Positions 48,201 through 58,917 of a DNA stretch of 64,000 bases are shown here, piece by piece. The notes beneath the pieces are model-generated. The model was not told the origin of the DNA, searched no databases, and worked only from the letters and a program-made list of their open reading frames with translations. The stretch's first letter is position 1. Each line of letters starts with the position of its first letter. The translations under genes and the position numbers were made by a program. The stretch comes from Tubiluchus corallicola (lineage: Eukaryota > Priapulida > Priapulimorpha > Priapulimorphida > Tubiluchidae): contig JAQGDQ010000579.1 in the NCBI GenBank assembly GCA_030141605.1, positions 43,501 to 107,500 of the forward strand, given 5' to 3'.

Positions 48201-51200
48201 ATGCGCACACACTCATTTTCTGTAAAGGTGATAATATTTTGGAAACTCTCTCTGTCCTGCAAAGTGAATCTGAAATTAATGATGTGCCATGCACTATACA
48301 GCAGGTGTTGTATTGTTTGGATAAAATGTCTGAGTAACCTCTATTTGCTTAGCAGTGGTACTCATTGAGTGCAGATGTATATGTTACAGGTAACAGGTAA
48401 TAATCATGTAATTACCTACGTTGTTGGTAACATATGTTTTTTCCTGTGGTTAATCAACACAGATTTACTCAGTGTTACATAGTGGAAAGTCGATTTTTCA
48501 AAGTAGGGGTTTTAAGCTCTTGTTATAAATCATAAGTTATGTCATTAATGTGTGTTCTTGTTACAGCCTTGATGTAGAACTATTTAATTGCCAAAACATG
48601 TTTATTTTCCAGTTAATCATAGCTTCATCTTCTACTTTATCATAAAATACCTGTACACGTTACTCCATCTCCCACATATCCATGATTACAAGCGCAGGTG
48701 AAACTGCTAGATGTATCTGAGCAGGTTGCAAAGGTGTGGCAGTTGTCTGTTCCACGGACACATTCATTTTCTGCAAGGTAAAGTTGACAAGGTTTGATGT
48801 GCATTTATTAGTGACGTGCCAAGTACTGCAGAACACACATTGTATTGTTTAATTCAGTAGAAAATGTACTTATTGTAAGGTCCTAGCAACCTCGGTTTAA
48901 TCGACAATGCAAAGGCAATGATGTGTGAATCACCAATGCTAAATGTGCACACACTCATTTTCTGTAAAGGTGATAATATTTTGAAAACTCTCTCTGTCCT
49001 GCAAAGTGAATCTGAAATTAATGATGTGCCATGCACTATACAGCAGGTGTTGTATTGTTTGGATAAAATGTCTGAGTAACCTCTATTTGCTTAGCAGTGG
49101 TACTCATTGAGTGCAGATGTATATGTTACAGGTAACAGGTAATAATCATGTAATTACCTACGTTGTTGGTAACATATGTTTTTTGCTGTGGTTAATCAAC
49201 ACAAATTTACTCAGTGTTACATAGTGGAAAGTCGATTTTTCAAAGTAGGGGTTTTAAGCTCTTGTTATAAATCATAAGTTATGTCATTAATGTGTGTTCT
49301 TGTTACAGCCTTGATGTAGAACTATTTAATTACCAAAACATGTTTATTTTCCAGTTAATCATAGCTTAATCTTCTACTTTATCATAAAATACCTGTACAC
49401 GTTACTCCATCTCCCACGTATCCGTAATTACAAGCACAGGTGAAACTGCTAGATGTATCTGAGCAGGTAGCAAAGGTGTGGCAGTTGTCTGTTCCACGGA
49501 CACATTCATTTTCTGCAAGGTAAAGTTGACAAGGTTTGATGTGCATATATTAGTGACGTGCCAAGTACTGCAGAACACACATTGTATTGTTTAATTCAGT
49601 AGAAAATGTACTTATTGTAAGGTCCTAGCAACCTCGGTTTAATCAACAATGCAAAGGCAATGATGTGTGAATCACCAATGCTAAATGCGCTCACACTCCT
49701 TTTCTGTAAAGGTGATAATATTTTGGAAACTCTCTCTGTACTGCAAAGTGAATCTGAAATTAATGATGTGCCATGCACTGTACAGCAGGTGTTGTATTGT
49801 TTGTATAAAATGTCTGAGTAATCTCTATTTGCTTAGCAGTGCTACTCATTGAGTGCAGATGTATATGTTACAGGTTATAATATGTTACAGGTAACAGGTA
49901 ATAATCATGTAATTACCTACGTTGTTGGTAACATATGTTCTTTGCTGTGGTTAATCAACACAGATTTACTCAGTGTTACATAGTGGAAAGTCGATTTTTC
50001 AAAGTAGGGGTTTTAAGCTCTTGTTATAAATCATAAGTTATGTCATTAATGTGTGTTCTTGTTACAGCCTTGATGTAGAACTATTTAATTACCAAAACAT
50101 GTTTATTTTCCAGTTAATCATAGCTTCATCTTCTACTTTATCATAAAATACCTGTACACGTTACTCCATCTCCCACGTATCCGTAATTACAAGCGCAGGT
50201 GAAACTACTAGATGTATCTGAGCAGGTTGCAAAGGTGTGGCAGTTGTGTGTTCCACGGACACATTCATTTTCTGCAAGGTAAAGTTGACAAGGTTTGATT
50301 TGCATTTATTAGTGACGTGCCAAGTACTGCAGAACACACATTGTATTGTTTAATTCAGTAGAAAATGTACTTATTGTAAGGTCCTAGCAACCTCGGTTTA
50401 ATCAACAATGCAAAGGCAATGATGTGTGAATCACCAATGCTAAATGCGCACACACTCGTTTTCTGTAAAGGTGATAATATTTTGGAAACTCTCTCTGTAC
50501 TGCAAAGTGAATCTGAAATTAATGATGCGCCATGCACTATACAGCAGGTGTTGTATTGTTTGGATAAAATGTCTGAGTAACCTCTATTTGCTTAGCAGTG
50601 GTACTCATTGAGTGCAGATGTATATGTTACAGGTAACAGGTAATAATCATGTAATTACCTACGTTGTTGGTAACATATGTTTTTTGCTGTGGTTAATCAA
50701 CACAGATTTACTCAGTGTTACATAGTGGAAAGTCGATTTTTCAAAGTAGGGGTTTTAAGCTCTTGTTATAAATCATAAGTTATGTCATTAATGTGTGTTC
50801 TTGTTACAGCCTTGATGTAGAACTATTTAATTACCAAAACATGTTTATTTTCCAGTTAATCATAGCTTCATCTTCTACTTTATCATAAAATACCTGTACA
50901 CGTTACTCCATCTCCCACGTATCCGTAATTACAAGCGCAGGTGAAACTGCTAGATGTATCTGAGCAGGTTGCAAAGGTGTGGCAGTTGTCTGTTCCACGG
51001 ACACATTCATTTTCTGCAAGGTAAAGTTGACAAGGTTTGATGTGCATATATTAGTGACGTGCCAAGTACTGCAGAACACACATTGTATTGTTTAATTCAG
51101 TAGAAAATGTACTTATTGTAAGGTCCTAGCAACCTCGGTTTAATCAACAATGCAAAGGCAATGATGTGTGAATCACCAATGCTAAATGCGCACACACTCA

Positions 51201-53666
51201 TTTTCTGTAAAGGTGGTAATATTTTGGAAACTGTCTCTGTACTGCTAAGTTAATCTGAAATTAATGATGTGCTATGCACTGTACAGCAGGTGTTGTATTG
51301 TTTGGATAAAAATGTCTGAATAACCTCTATTTGCTTAGCAGTGGTACTCATTGAGTGCAGATGTATATGTTATAGGTAACAGGTAATAATCATGTAATTA
51401 CCTACGTTGTTGGTAACATATGTTTTTTGCTGTGGTTAATCAACACAGATTTACTCAGTGTTACATAGTGAAAAATAGATTTTTCAAAGTAGGGGTTTTA
51501 AGCTCTTGTTATAAATCATAAGTTATGTCAATAATGTGTATTCTTCTTACAGCCTTGATGTAGAACTATTTAATTACCAAAAAATGTTTATTTTCCAGTT
51601 AATCATAGCTTTATCTTCTACTTTATCATAAAATACCTGTACACGTTACTCCGTCTCCCACATATCCATGATTACAAGCACAGGTGAAACTGCTAGATGT
51701 ATCTGCGCAGGTTGCAAAGGTGTGGCAGTTGTCTGTTCCACGTTCACATTCATTTTCTGCAAGGTAAAGTTGACAAGATTTGATGTGCTTTTATTAGTGA
51801 CGTGCCAAGTACTGCAGAACACACGTTGTATTGTTTAATTCAGTAGAAAATGTACTTATTGTAAGGTCCTAGCAACCTCGGTTTAATCAACAATGCAAAG
51901 GCAATGATGTGTGAATCACCAATGCTAAATGCGCACACACTCATTTTCTGTAAAGGTGATAATATTTTGGAAACTGTCTCTGTACTGCTAAGTTAATCTG
52001 AAATTAATGATGTGCCATGCACTGTAAGCAGGTGTTGTATTGTTTGGATAAAAATGTCTGAATAACCTCTATTTGCTTAGCAGTGCTACTCATTGAGTGC
52101 AGATGTATATGTAATAGGTTATAATATGTTACAGGTAACAGGTAATAATCATGTAGTTACGTTGTTGGTAACATATGTTTCAACGGACACATTCATTTTC
52201 TGCATGGTAAAGTTGACAAGGTTCGATGTGCCTTTATTAGTGACGTGCCAAGTACTGCACAGTTTCTCTAATTCAAAGGTTAATTGTACCACAGCAACGC
52301 GTCTATACTACAACCGTCACGTGACATATGGGTAAAGCAAAAGCCGTCTGCGGCATCAGTTCCATAACTTAAGTTGTCTTACTAATGTCTTATGTGGACT
52401 TTTAGCTAGCTGTTAGGTTCTAGCTAGCTGTTAAAACTGTTACTAATACAACAGCGTGGGCTGGTAGGCGTTGTCAAGTGTACATAAATCTGGCAGACTT
52501 AACCTTTGATCTTTTCACGATTGTCATCAAACGCTGGAACTGTGAAAAGGCCAATTCTGCTAGTCACTTTTACAATAATCTTACTATCACGATAATTATT
52601 CGAATATTAGCGCAGTGGAAAAATATTTCACTCACCTTTGCACGTTACTCCATCTCCTGCATATCCTGTGTTACAAGTGCAAGTGAAACTACTTGCAGTA
52701 TCCGAGCAGATAGCATTAGTATGGCAATTGTCATGTTCTTGTTCGCACTCGTTTTCTAATAAAAGAAAATTGTTGTTTTTTAACTTGAAAACGCTTTTGC
52801 AGTGTTAATTGTGCTAGAATGTATTCTTTTTTATTGGACTTGAAAATGGGGTATACGAAAAATCATCCTGTCTTCCATTAAACCCCTGAGGGGAAGTTGC
52901 CTGCTGGCCCATGCTAGTGAAGTGAACGAGAGAATAACTGAATAAATGATAATTATAAAAAGTTAAAATGTATAAAAATCAAATGTAGAACTAAAGAAAA
53001 ATAGATATAAATCACAATGTCGCAACTACAATTTTCTGATGTATCAAGTATCAACGCAACCTTACGCAGACTGTTATGCAATATAAACTTTTAGCGGTAT
53101 ACATAAAAATAATTTATATCATTAAACCATTGAGGAAAGAAATTACAGAAGGCAATAAAAACGACTTAAAAACGTTAACAGCTGAACAAAGAAACCACAT
53201 ATAAGTGGTATAAGGGTTCGAGCACAAAAACACATACAACAGAGCAATACACATATATATATATATATCATAAACTTAATATTATTACACTTAGTCAATC
53301 AATCAGACTTGCACTAAGTTATCTCAGTTGAGTCTTTCTTCAAATATTTTGTGTAAAAATCTAGCATTAACTTTAATAACTTCTACATCTTGTGACGCAT
53401 TTAAAAACACAAACTGTTTATAATGTATTGCTGTTATCAATACGTAATATCGTGCAACTGACGAAAGTTCGTGATAATTTATGAAAGTTGAAAGTTGCAC
53501 AATTCACAGTTTAGTTTCTTTCCCTCGACCTTTCTCCTCTCTTTCTCTCTCTTCCCTCCCCACTCTTTCTCTCTCTCCTTCTCCTCTCTCTCTCTCTTTT
53601 TTGCTCTCTTCCCCCTCTTTCTCTCTCTCTTTCTCTCTCTTCCCTCCCCACTCTTTCTCTGCCTCC

Positions 53667-53707
<41 letters not shown>

Positions 53708-53768
53708 ATCTCTCTTTCTCTCTCTTCCCTCCCCACTCTTTCTCTGTCTCCCTCTCCCCTCTCTCTCA

Positions 53769-53844
<76 letters not shown>

Positions 53845-53870
53845 TCCCTCCCCACTCTTTCTCTGTCTCC

Positions 53871-53963
<93 letters not shown>

Positions 53964-56900
53964 CTTCCTCTCCACATGATGAATTTATTTTATTTTTCAT
54001 CGCGTTTTATATTCATTTTACTTCAGTACGTATAGCATTCTAAATTAACAATTTTACGAAGACACATCAAATGTAACACAACGATAAAACCCAAACATTA
54101 TATAATTAAGACTGAAACAAATTATAAACAAAGAATAAAATCAATTAGATTGCAAAGTTATTAATTAAGGGAAAGACGTCATCGTAATAAACAAAAGCTG
54201 CTTAGCAATAACGACCGATGTAGACGAAAAATACATTATGAATTATTACAATAAATTTAAAAATTACCTAGGACTTGGTAGTCGATATCAAATCCTTTAC
54301 GCACGACGCTGTAGTCAGTATGAAACCAAATAAATACAGGACCGCTAATGCTATAAGGCCCTGGAAGACTCCCGGCCAAGTTGCCTTTGAGGTGTGCTAT
54401 TAGAGTATCCGAGGTGCTGGTGCCGCTGTATATTTTCAGATAATCACAACATGCTGCAATTTGAGAAAAAAGTAATTTAAGTAAAGAGAAGATGACAATT
54501 GTATGATTAGTATTAGTAGTTCAGTAATGAAACGACTCTGTAAAGGGGATATGAGAGATATGTAGAAATGAAGCCATGATTTTAGGTGCAGCTGTCATGT
54601 GACTGAGAGTTCCATATATGGACATTGCCCGTCTGAATTGTCAGACTAGCAACAATTATAACGCATGCGCTGTGAGTCCAAAAAGCTGAAGGAAGCCAAG
54701 TGGAATGAGACGGTTAGATCACGGGGAATCTCGAGGAAGCAGGAACAGGTCTTGGGCGGTTTGGCAGAGCTATGATATGTATTTTACCATGTAATATATT
54801 ATTGTGAAATAAATGTGTTAGTCGCTCATCAATCCAGATCTTATAGCTTTGTCACCACCTCACGTCAATAAACGGCTGCGGCCTCCTCAATAATCCACCA
54901 ACAAGTACTACCACTATACGACACAGCTCATAAACTTAACTCGTAAACTTTACTATTTATTTTATTTCATATTTCAAAATTGCAATCATTCTCAAGTTTT
55001 CCTACAGTAATGCAGTGTAGCGTAGCATAACATAGCGTAAGGCAGTGCAGAATGTTTAAAGTTTATGCGAGGCCTATAGTTGAATATTGCTGCCTTAGAT
55101 GGTGCCCCTTCATTGTTAAGGGATGTAGATATTGTTGAAAATGGTTACAAAGATATTTTACTTGGCGATTATACTATAGATAGCTCCGAACTTATTTTTG
55201 AAACGTATCCAGAAAGACTCAAAACCTTTCATCTCAGATCGTTTGAAGAGAGACGATACTAAACAATTTGATCATGTGTTACAAAATAATTCATAGGGAT
55301 GTTGATTTAGATCCCGAAAATTTCTTTACAAGAGCACTCACTGATAGGACAAAAAATGACCATAGTCGCAAGAGTAAAATAATTCGTTGTGTTGTTTGTG
55401 TATAGCTGATTATTGGTGTTTTTAGGGATGGTAAAACTATGAAGAGTCAGATTATAAAACTACTCGTTTACTGAACATCAAACACAGTAAATTTAACAGA
55501 TAGTAATGCCAAGCCCCCTGATCTAGTCTGCTCTCCTTCAGCTCCCAGACTCAATCCCCTGAGCTGGGTGCATCACAAGGCTTGTATATCGTGCGCCGCG
55601 CTTCGACGCCTACGCCTACGCTTCGGTTCTGAATCACTTGCTCACGTGACACCACTCCTTAACTGGGCTTGATGCCAGCAGTCATCAACGTAATTATCTA
55701 TCATAATCTAGCGCTTTTAACGTAATTTAACTGCTCCTCTCTACTGCAAGCGGTATGTTCGTAGAACGAATGAAAAAAGGTTTTGGGTTTTTCTTCTCCA
55801 CGCTTGCTGTTTAAGTATGGAATTCCTTACCCAGTTCAGTAAATGATGCACCTATGATCACTCCAGGCAATTGTAACTTTTCAAAAATAGATTGAAGTTT
55901 TTGAATTTTGATAAATGGCTCGTGTATAATGGGCGCATGTAAGCAGTTTGTCTCTTTACGTCTCTCTCTCTCCACGTTCATGTTTTTATTCTTTTATAGT
56001 TTATTTTTTAATGCTTGTTTTAAATTAATGTGAAATAAAATAAAATAGAATACAAGGCAGGATGTTAAATTGTGTGTTAATTTTTTTTAATTAAAAGAAT
56101 CAGACGAATAAGTTTAGTAGTTGTTCGGAGAGCTGCTTCCTACTGAGCGCGTTCTAGTTTTATTACAGAAATGAATTGCATCAAAATAACTTATGCCATA
56201 TTTCATGCTTTTCCATTCGTGGCATTTTTCCTGTGCCATTTTTTGCTGTGTCATTTTTATCGGACCATTTTTTCCTGTGCCATTTTTACCGCGCACCTAG
56301 TTTCTGCTGTACAATTCACTCTAAACCAGGGGTGTGCAAATTATCTGACTAGCCGGGCCACATTAAACTTTCCCGCAATTCCTGTGAGCCACAGGCAGTT
56401 TGATCAAGGAGCCAAGTACAGAAAGGCCTAATAACGATTTTTTTTGCATCCGACCTGCGTACGTCATTACTACTACACTCAAGAAACTATTTTAGAAGTT
56501 ATTAAAATTTATATTACAAACCATATATTTCTACATTCAGGACAGATAGTGGTAATTTCATTACAATGCATATTAGTAATGTGTATCACACAGGCTGTGT
56601 AGTACAGTGTTATTAAGCTACAACCGTCTTGTAAGGGTTAATGGCATCCGATCTAGTAGAAAAAACTACCCGCACTATCTTTGAGATCGTGGCATGGACT
56701 TCAGCTGGATACACTCAATACACTCAATTAATCGCCTGGGACGCACTTTCACTAGGTTGACAAATCTCTTCGAGGGCCGCACAAATTCTCTCGACGGGCC
56801 GCAATTTGCACACCCCTGGTCTATAGTGTGAATTTTGACGGTTTCCTGCCCATACCAATTTCATATAACTTCATTCTAACAAATGTGTTTTACTAATATT

Positions 56901-58866
56901 TTCCTGATGCTACAGAGAAAACTGCAACTGTGACTAGTTACTTTTTTGGCATTGTAACTTGTTCGTAATTACAAATTCGAAAACGTAACAGAACTGTAAC
57001 AGCTACACTAATAAGCCAACTATGCCAACATTGCCAAGAAGAATGCGTAATTATAACCAGTTTTATTACGAAATTATTTAAAAAAAAACGTGACCTACCT
57101 TCAGTGTCAAAATGGTTCAAATTGAGAGTAACTTGTTGATAAGCAGCTGCTGGTAAAGCATAATAGCAGTCGTGGTAATTTTTGTACGTTGACGGATATT
57201 CAGGGGAAGTAAGCCTGCCGTCTGTCGTGAAGTACCCACAATCTGCGCCATACAGAAAAATGAAAAGTTAGTTATTGTGTGTCGTATTTCTTCACGGCCA
57301 CATGGCGAATTTCATAATAAATTTTGACCAAATCGGTCGCAATCACAATATAACCTACTTAACCTCCGAAACGTATCGCAGTGCTAATAATTTCATCATT
57401 TTTAAATAATATTATTCATTTCAAATTAAACAGAACTGAACATCGGAAGAAGCATCTGGTCGGATAGTGGTTTTACTCAATTCAAAAATTAGACCAGTTG
57501 TAAATTTTGAAACAAGCCCACGACAATGCTTTAAACGTTTAGATTGTCACATTTCATCGGGTTTAAAGGTTTTAAAATGGTAGAACAATTGGCAACTGCT
57601 TCGATAAATTTTACGCATTCTTTACGAATCGAGGAAAAGGTGATGTTGATTATAATTATGCTTTGCGATTCTGATATTGTAGATTTAGTTGACTGTTGGC
57701 ATGCTTCTGTCCCGGAAGACAATGGTGGGTGCGCCAAGAGAGTTAATTATTGATTACATTGATGGAGCTGCAGCGTCGTCTGTGGCTAAGCAGTCCGATC
57801 CTTGAACGTCTCCAGGGCGCACGCCTGGGTAAGGTGTATGGAGATCCTGAGTTGCCCAAGACAAAAGGAACCCCCTCTCTTCCTCCCTGATGTAGTCCAA
57901 AGGAAAACGGAGCGATACGTTTGGCACCAGGTTGGCTGCAGGAGCTGCCAGAGTCAGTGAGCATGCTGCACTGGTCCGCCTTTGGGGCTCCACTCTTGAT
58001 TTGGAAGGTTTACTCCGCTACACATGACCGTTGGGTCACTTGACCTCCTCCCCCCTCCAGCCGTTGGCTGCTTGTGCAGCTCCTCCGCCTAATGTCGAGA
58101 TACAGTGTGGGCATCCTGCAAGTCGACAGCACTTGGTATTCCTAGGAGATCATCCATCCAAGCACTAATACGGCTCTACGTTGCTTAACTTTGGTGATCA
58201 GACGAGAACCGGTGTTTTCAACGTGAGTTGGCCTTAGTCTATAGTTTAGTTGACTATATACATGTTAATGTCCTCACAACCTCTTCAGACCAGTGTAATC
58301 TGTCAGTGTTATTAGCTCCACCTAACTTACAACCCAGTTGTCAGTCATTGTACTCGGTAATGATGTAACACGATTTCTCATTTACAAAGTATCCATTTGT
58401 TATAAAATGGTGATCGGAATACGAAGAAAATTTTAAATTTCAGAAAAAGAAAGTTTTTTGCAATAAGAAACTGACGTGTAGAAACAATCAATCAATCAAT
58501 ATTTCATCAATCAGCAAACATGGTGTGTGTTGAAAGCTAGATTTGCTCGACAATTCTTAGGCAAATATTTAATTTTAAATTCACCCTTTCCTGTCCCAAA
58601 CAATTTAAGCAATTGCAATATCGCTTTATTTTCAAAAAAATCAAATTTAAGTAATTGCGTTTTGGGGGTAATTCTAAACGTACTCGTCGTGTATGTTGCA
58701 CTAAATCCGGTTCTAAGAACAGATCCATCTGTGGTAAAACTGACATGCATGGGTCCATCAGTGAAGAATGGTCCTAAACTTCTGCCAGTTAGCTGACCAT
58801 GGAGCGTTGCTATTAGTGTTCCAGAACTGCTTGAGCCACTGTATATCCTGACGTAATCGCAATTAC
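41996..58866 (-). CDS. Secreted or surface CUB-EGF-PAN protein, 3' part of gene (15 exons in window)
   Basis: Exons on the minus strand: 58866-58684, 57242-57099, 54453-54268, 52755-52636, 51756-51637, 51013-50894, 50271-50152, 49512-49393, 48770-48651, 48028-47909, 47268-47149, 46526-46407, 45472-45353, 43228-43103 and 42240-41996. They encode about 694 residues: the C-terminal half of one CUB, one whole CUB, eleven EGF modules and a PAN/apple domain ending in TAA. All introns are GT-AG and phase 1, the classic exon-shuffling arrangement. CUB, EGF and PAN modules act in extracellular binding to proteins or glycans. There is no transmembrane segment after PAN, so the product is probably secreted. 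The first exon starts mid-CUB, so the 5' exons and signal peptide must lie beyond 64 kb, across the LTR complex, or are lost. No specific orthologue can be named. Confidence 0.9.
42279..42475 (+). mobile_element. tRNA-derived SINE copy in last intron of the CUB-EGF-PAN gene
   Basis: Matches the SINE at 24.4-24.8 kb in opposite orientation: 'gtgtagtttaatagataacg' (A-box region), 'gttgtgcgttcgataacg' (B-box region, degenerate) and 'gggtcataccaaagacttta'. It is followed by 'tctctgttatgtaggtgtag' and an AT-rich end. Confidence 0.65.
42880..43135 (-). repeat. ~124-bp tandem duplication including the 3' end of EGF exon 11
   Basis: A unit with 'gttcgtttggcaagatct', 'gtaaacggtttcagttaaag' and 'gaatacttacgttcacaa' is present about twice. 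The copy at about 42961-43010 reproduces the last ~45 bases of EGF exon 11 with its donor, but no acceptor or upstream exon part. It is a partial pseudo-exon just inside the intron. Confidence 0.75.
43103..43228 (-). CDS. CUB-EGF-PAN gene exon: EGF module 11, calcium-binding type
   Basis: Encodes DIDECTTGTNNCAPEGAICD and then NIPGSFTCACAQHYFGDGET. The DIDEC start and D-N-x-x-G-S-F/Y segment fit the calcium-binding EGF consensus, unlike the other modules. 126 bases; it ends GAAC|gtaagt. Confidence 0.92.
43335..43660. mobile_element. Possible mariner-type fragment
   Basis: 'tcaggtggcccaaaagagtg' resembles a Tc1/mariner-type terminal end. A matching second end was not found. Confidence 0.25.
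43666..43766. mobile_element. 101-bp pogo-type MITE with near-perfect long TIRs
   Basis: Starts CAGTCTAACCTCGTTATCTC and ends with its inverse, so about 24 bases at each end pair perfectly. TA flanks both sides (43664-43665 and 43767-43768). The short interior gives one long hairpin. This is a Tc1/mariner-pogo type miniature element. Confidence 0.88.
43860..43985 (+). repeat. Dispersed repeat shared with 31.47-31.62 kb
   Basis: 'tttacaaacatacaaccag', 'tttatatgggcagagcctat' and 'tatgcattaattaagtag' match the minus-strand sequence downstream of the tRNA-like head in DDX6 intron 4. The family is unknown. Confidence 0.6.
45353..45472 (-). CDS. CUB-EGF-PAN gene exon: EGF module 10
   Basis: Encodes ENECLLGNDNCHDEATCADT and then LSSFTCTCKRGYEGNGVMCS. 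120 bases, phase 1-1, six cysteines; more diverged than the array exons. It ends CAG|gtaggg. Confidence 0.92.
46407..51756 (-). CDS. Eight near-identical EGF exons (modules 2-9)
   Basis: Exons of exactly 120 bases at 51756-51637, 51013-50894, 50271-50152, 49512-49393, 48770-48651, 48028-47909, 47268-47149 and 46526-46407. Each encodes ENECVRGTHNCHTFATCSDT followed by SSSFTCACNYGYVGDGVTCT or a close variant (GTDN for GTHN, NHGY for NYGY; ENECERGTDN in the 5'-most copy). Each has six cysteines spaced as in EGF domains. The N-terminal ENEC lacks the D-x-D/N of calcium-binding EGF. All are phase 1-1, so any number can be spliced in or out without a frameshift. Confidence 0.95.
46407..52140 (-). 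repeat. Tandem array of exon+intron units, 742-760 bp, eight copies
   Basis: Exon starts are spaced 742, 760, 742, 742, 759, 742 and 743 bases. The introns are as similar to each other as the exons, including 'gcacacactcattttctg', 'gtaacaggtaataatcatg' and 'tcatcttctactttatcata'. The 760-bp units carry an extra ~17 bases ('aggttataatatgttac'). Each unit also contains a recurring 60-codon minus frame in the intron, which is an artefact. Confidence 0.95.
52176..52262 (-). pseudogene. Remnant of a ninth EGF array unit
   Basis: On the plus strand, 'cggacacattcattttctgc' followed by 'tggtaaagttgacaaggtt' and 'gacgtgccaagtactgca' matches the array. Only about the first 20 bases of the EGF exon remain, joined directly to the 'ggtaacatatgtt' intron sequence. 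The exon body and much of the intron were deleted. Confidence 0.7.
52636..52755 (-). CDS. CUB-EGF-PAN gene exon: EGF module 1 (diverged)
   Basis: Encodes ENECEQEHDNCHTNAICSDT and then ASSFTCTCNTGYAGDGVTCK, with six cysteines. It is the same length (120 bases) as the eight array exons but clearly more diverged, so it is probably the older parent or sister of the array. Confidence 0.92.
52786..52879 (+). mobile_element. TTAA-family element, fragment H
   Basis: 'acgcttttgcagtgttaatt', 'ggacttgaaaatgggg' and 'aaaaatcatcctgtcttcc' match the right ends of copies A-C. Confidence 0.55.
53245..53470 (-). mobile_element. LINE 3' fragment, same family as 9.2-9.6 kb
   Basis: On the minus strand, near 53440-53335, it reads HYKQFVFLNASQDVEVIKVN, then RFLHKIFEERLN and a stop. 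This parallels DKFIFLNKTGDVEVKKLL of the copy at 9.4 kb. An AT-rich tail follows. Confidence 0.55.
53526..53966. repeat. Long (CT)n-type pyrimidine tract with recurrent 'cttccctccccactctttctc' blocks
   Basis: About 440 bases almost entirely of C and T on the plus strand. Four copies of a 'cttccctccccactc'-centred block are separated by CT runs. Frames of 157-184 codons on both strands are artefacts. It lies in the intron between the second CUB and the first EGF exon. Confidence 0.95.
54268..54453 (-). CDS. CUB-EGF-PAN gene exon: C-terminal half of second CUB
   Basis: Encodes CCDYLKIYSGTSTSDTLIAH through GFDIDYQVL and ends CTAG|gtaatt. It joins in phase 1 to the first EGF exon. Confidence 0.92.
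55080..56062 (+). mobile_element. Non-LTR retrotransposon 3' end, frameshifted (in intron of CUB-EGF-PAN gene)
   Basis: The frame at 55080-55262 ends ERLKTFHLRSFEERRY. The next frame continues LIMCYKIIHRDVDLDPENFF, the usual RLK-x-L-x-L-x-S-x-E-x-RR...L-x-x-x-YKI-(I/L)-H region before a LINE polymerase C-terminus. Near 55817 VWNSLPSSVNDAP gives the WNSLP box. The 3' end is an A-rich (AATAA)n tail at about 56030-56060. The copy is frameshifted and dead. Confidence 0.65.
56327..56818. mobile_element. hAT-like non-autonomous element (in intron of CUB-EGF-PAN gene)
   Basis: Ends CAGGGGTGTGCAAATT and AATTTGCACACCCCTG. Flanking 8-mers are ctctaaac and gtctatag, a diverged version of the usual nTCTAnAn hAT target. 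'gggccgcacaaattctc' and 'gggccacattaaactttc' are typical subterminal repeats of Charlie-like elements. Confidence 0.8.
57099..57242 (-). CDS. CUB-EGF-PAN gene exon: N-terminal half of second CUB
   Basis: Encodes NCGYFTTDGRLTSPEYPSTY, then KNYHDCYYAL and VTLNLNHFDTE. CG-x(7)-G-x-x-x-SP-x-YP-x-x-Y is the CUB N-terminal signature. It ends GAAG|gtaggt. Confidence 0.92.
57695..58244 (-). mobile_element. 5S rRNA-derived SINE (SINE3 class) with 11-bp target duplication
   Basis: On the minus strand, from about 58240 to 58131, the head matches 5S rRNA: 'cacgttgaaaacaccgg', 'ttctcgtctgatcacc', 'agttaagcaacgt', 'agtgcttggatgg' and 'ctaggaataccaagtgctgt'. The internal A box and C box of 5S genes are thus recognisable. 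A ~430-bp unrelated body follows, ending 'gaagcatgccaac' with no poly(A). The 11-mer tttagttgact occurs on both sides (57684-57694 and 58245-58255), showing retroposition. It lies between two CUB exons. Confidence 0.85.
58684..58866 (-). CDS. CUB-EGF-PAN gene exon: C-terminal half of first CUB
   Basis: Encodes NCDYVRIYSGSSSSGTLIAT, then GPFFTDGPMHVSFTTDGSVL and FSATYTT. The CDYVxIYSG core and F.A.Y end are standard CUB features. Phase 1-1; it ends ACGA|gtacgt. The matching N-terminal half exon is not found in the window. Confidence 0.9.
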
Positions 58867-58917
58867 CTGAAAAGACAAAGGGGGACGACGCAAACGTGCA
58901 GTTTCAGTTAGAACAAC

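Noticed and set aside
46610-50537. Five similar 60-codon minus frames (MHGTSLISDSLCRTERVSKI type)
   Set aside because: They recur because the intron is part of the amplified unit; they lack splice sites and break in other units.
53479-54043. Frames of 69-184 codons over a pyrimidine tract
   Set aside because: Low-complexity translations (RERE, SLSL) of a (CT)n tract.
58131-58240. Possible functional 5S rRNA gene
   Set aside because: Several conserved 5S bases are changed, and the sequence is joined to a SINE body with target duplications, so it is a SINE head.
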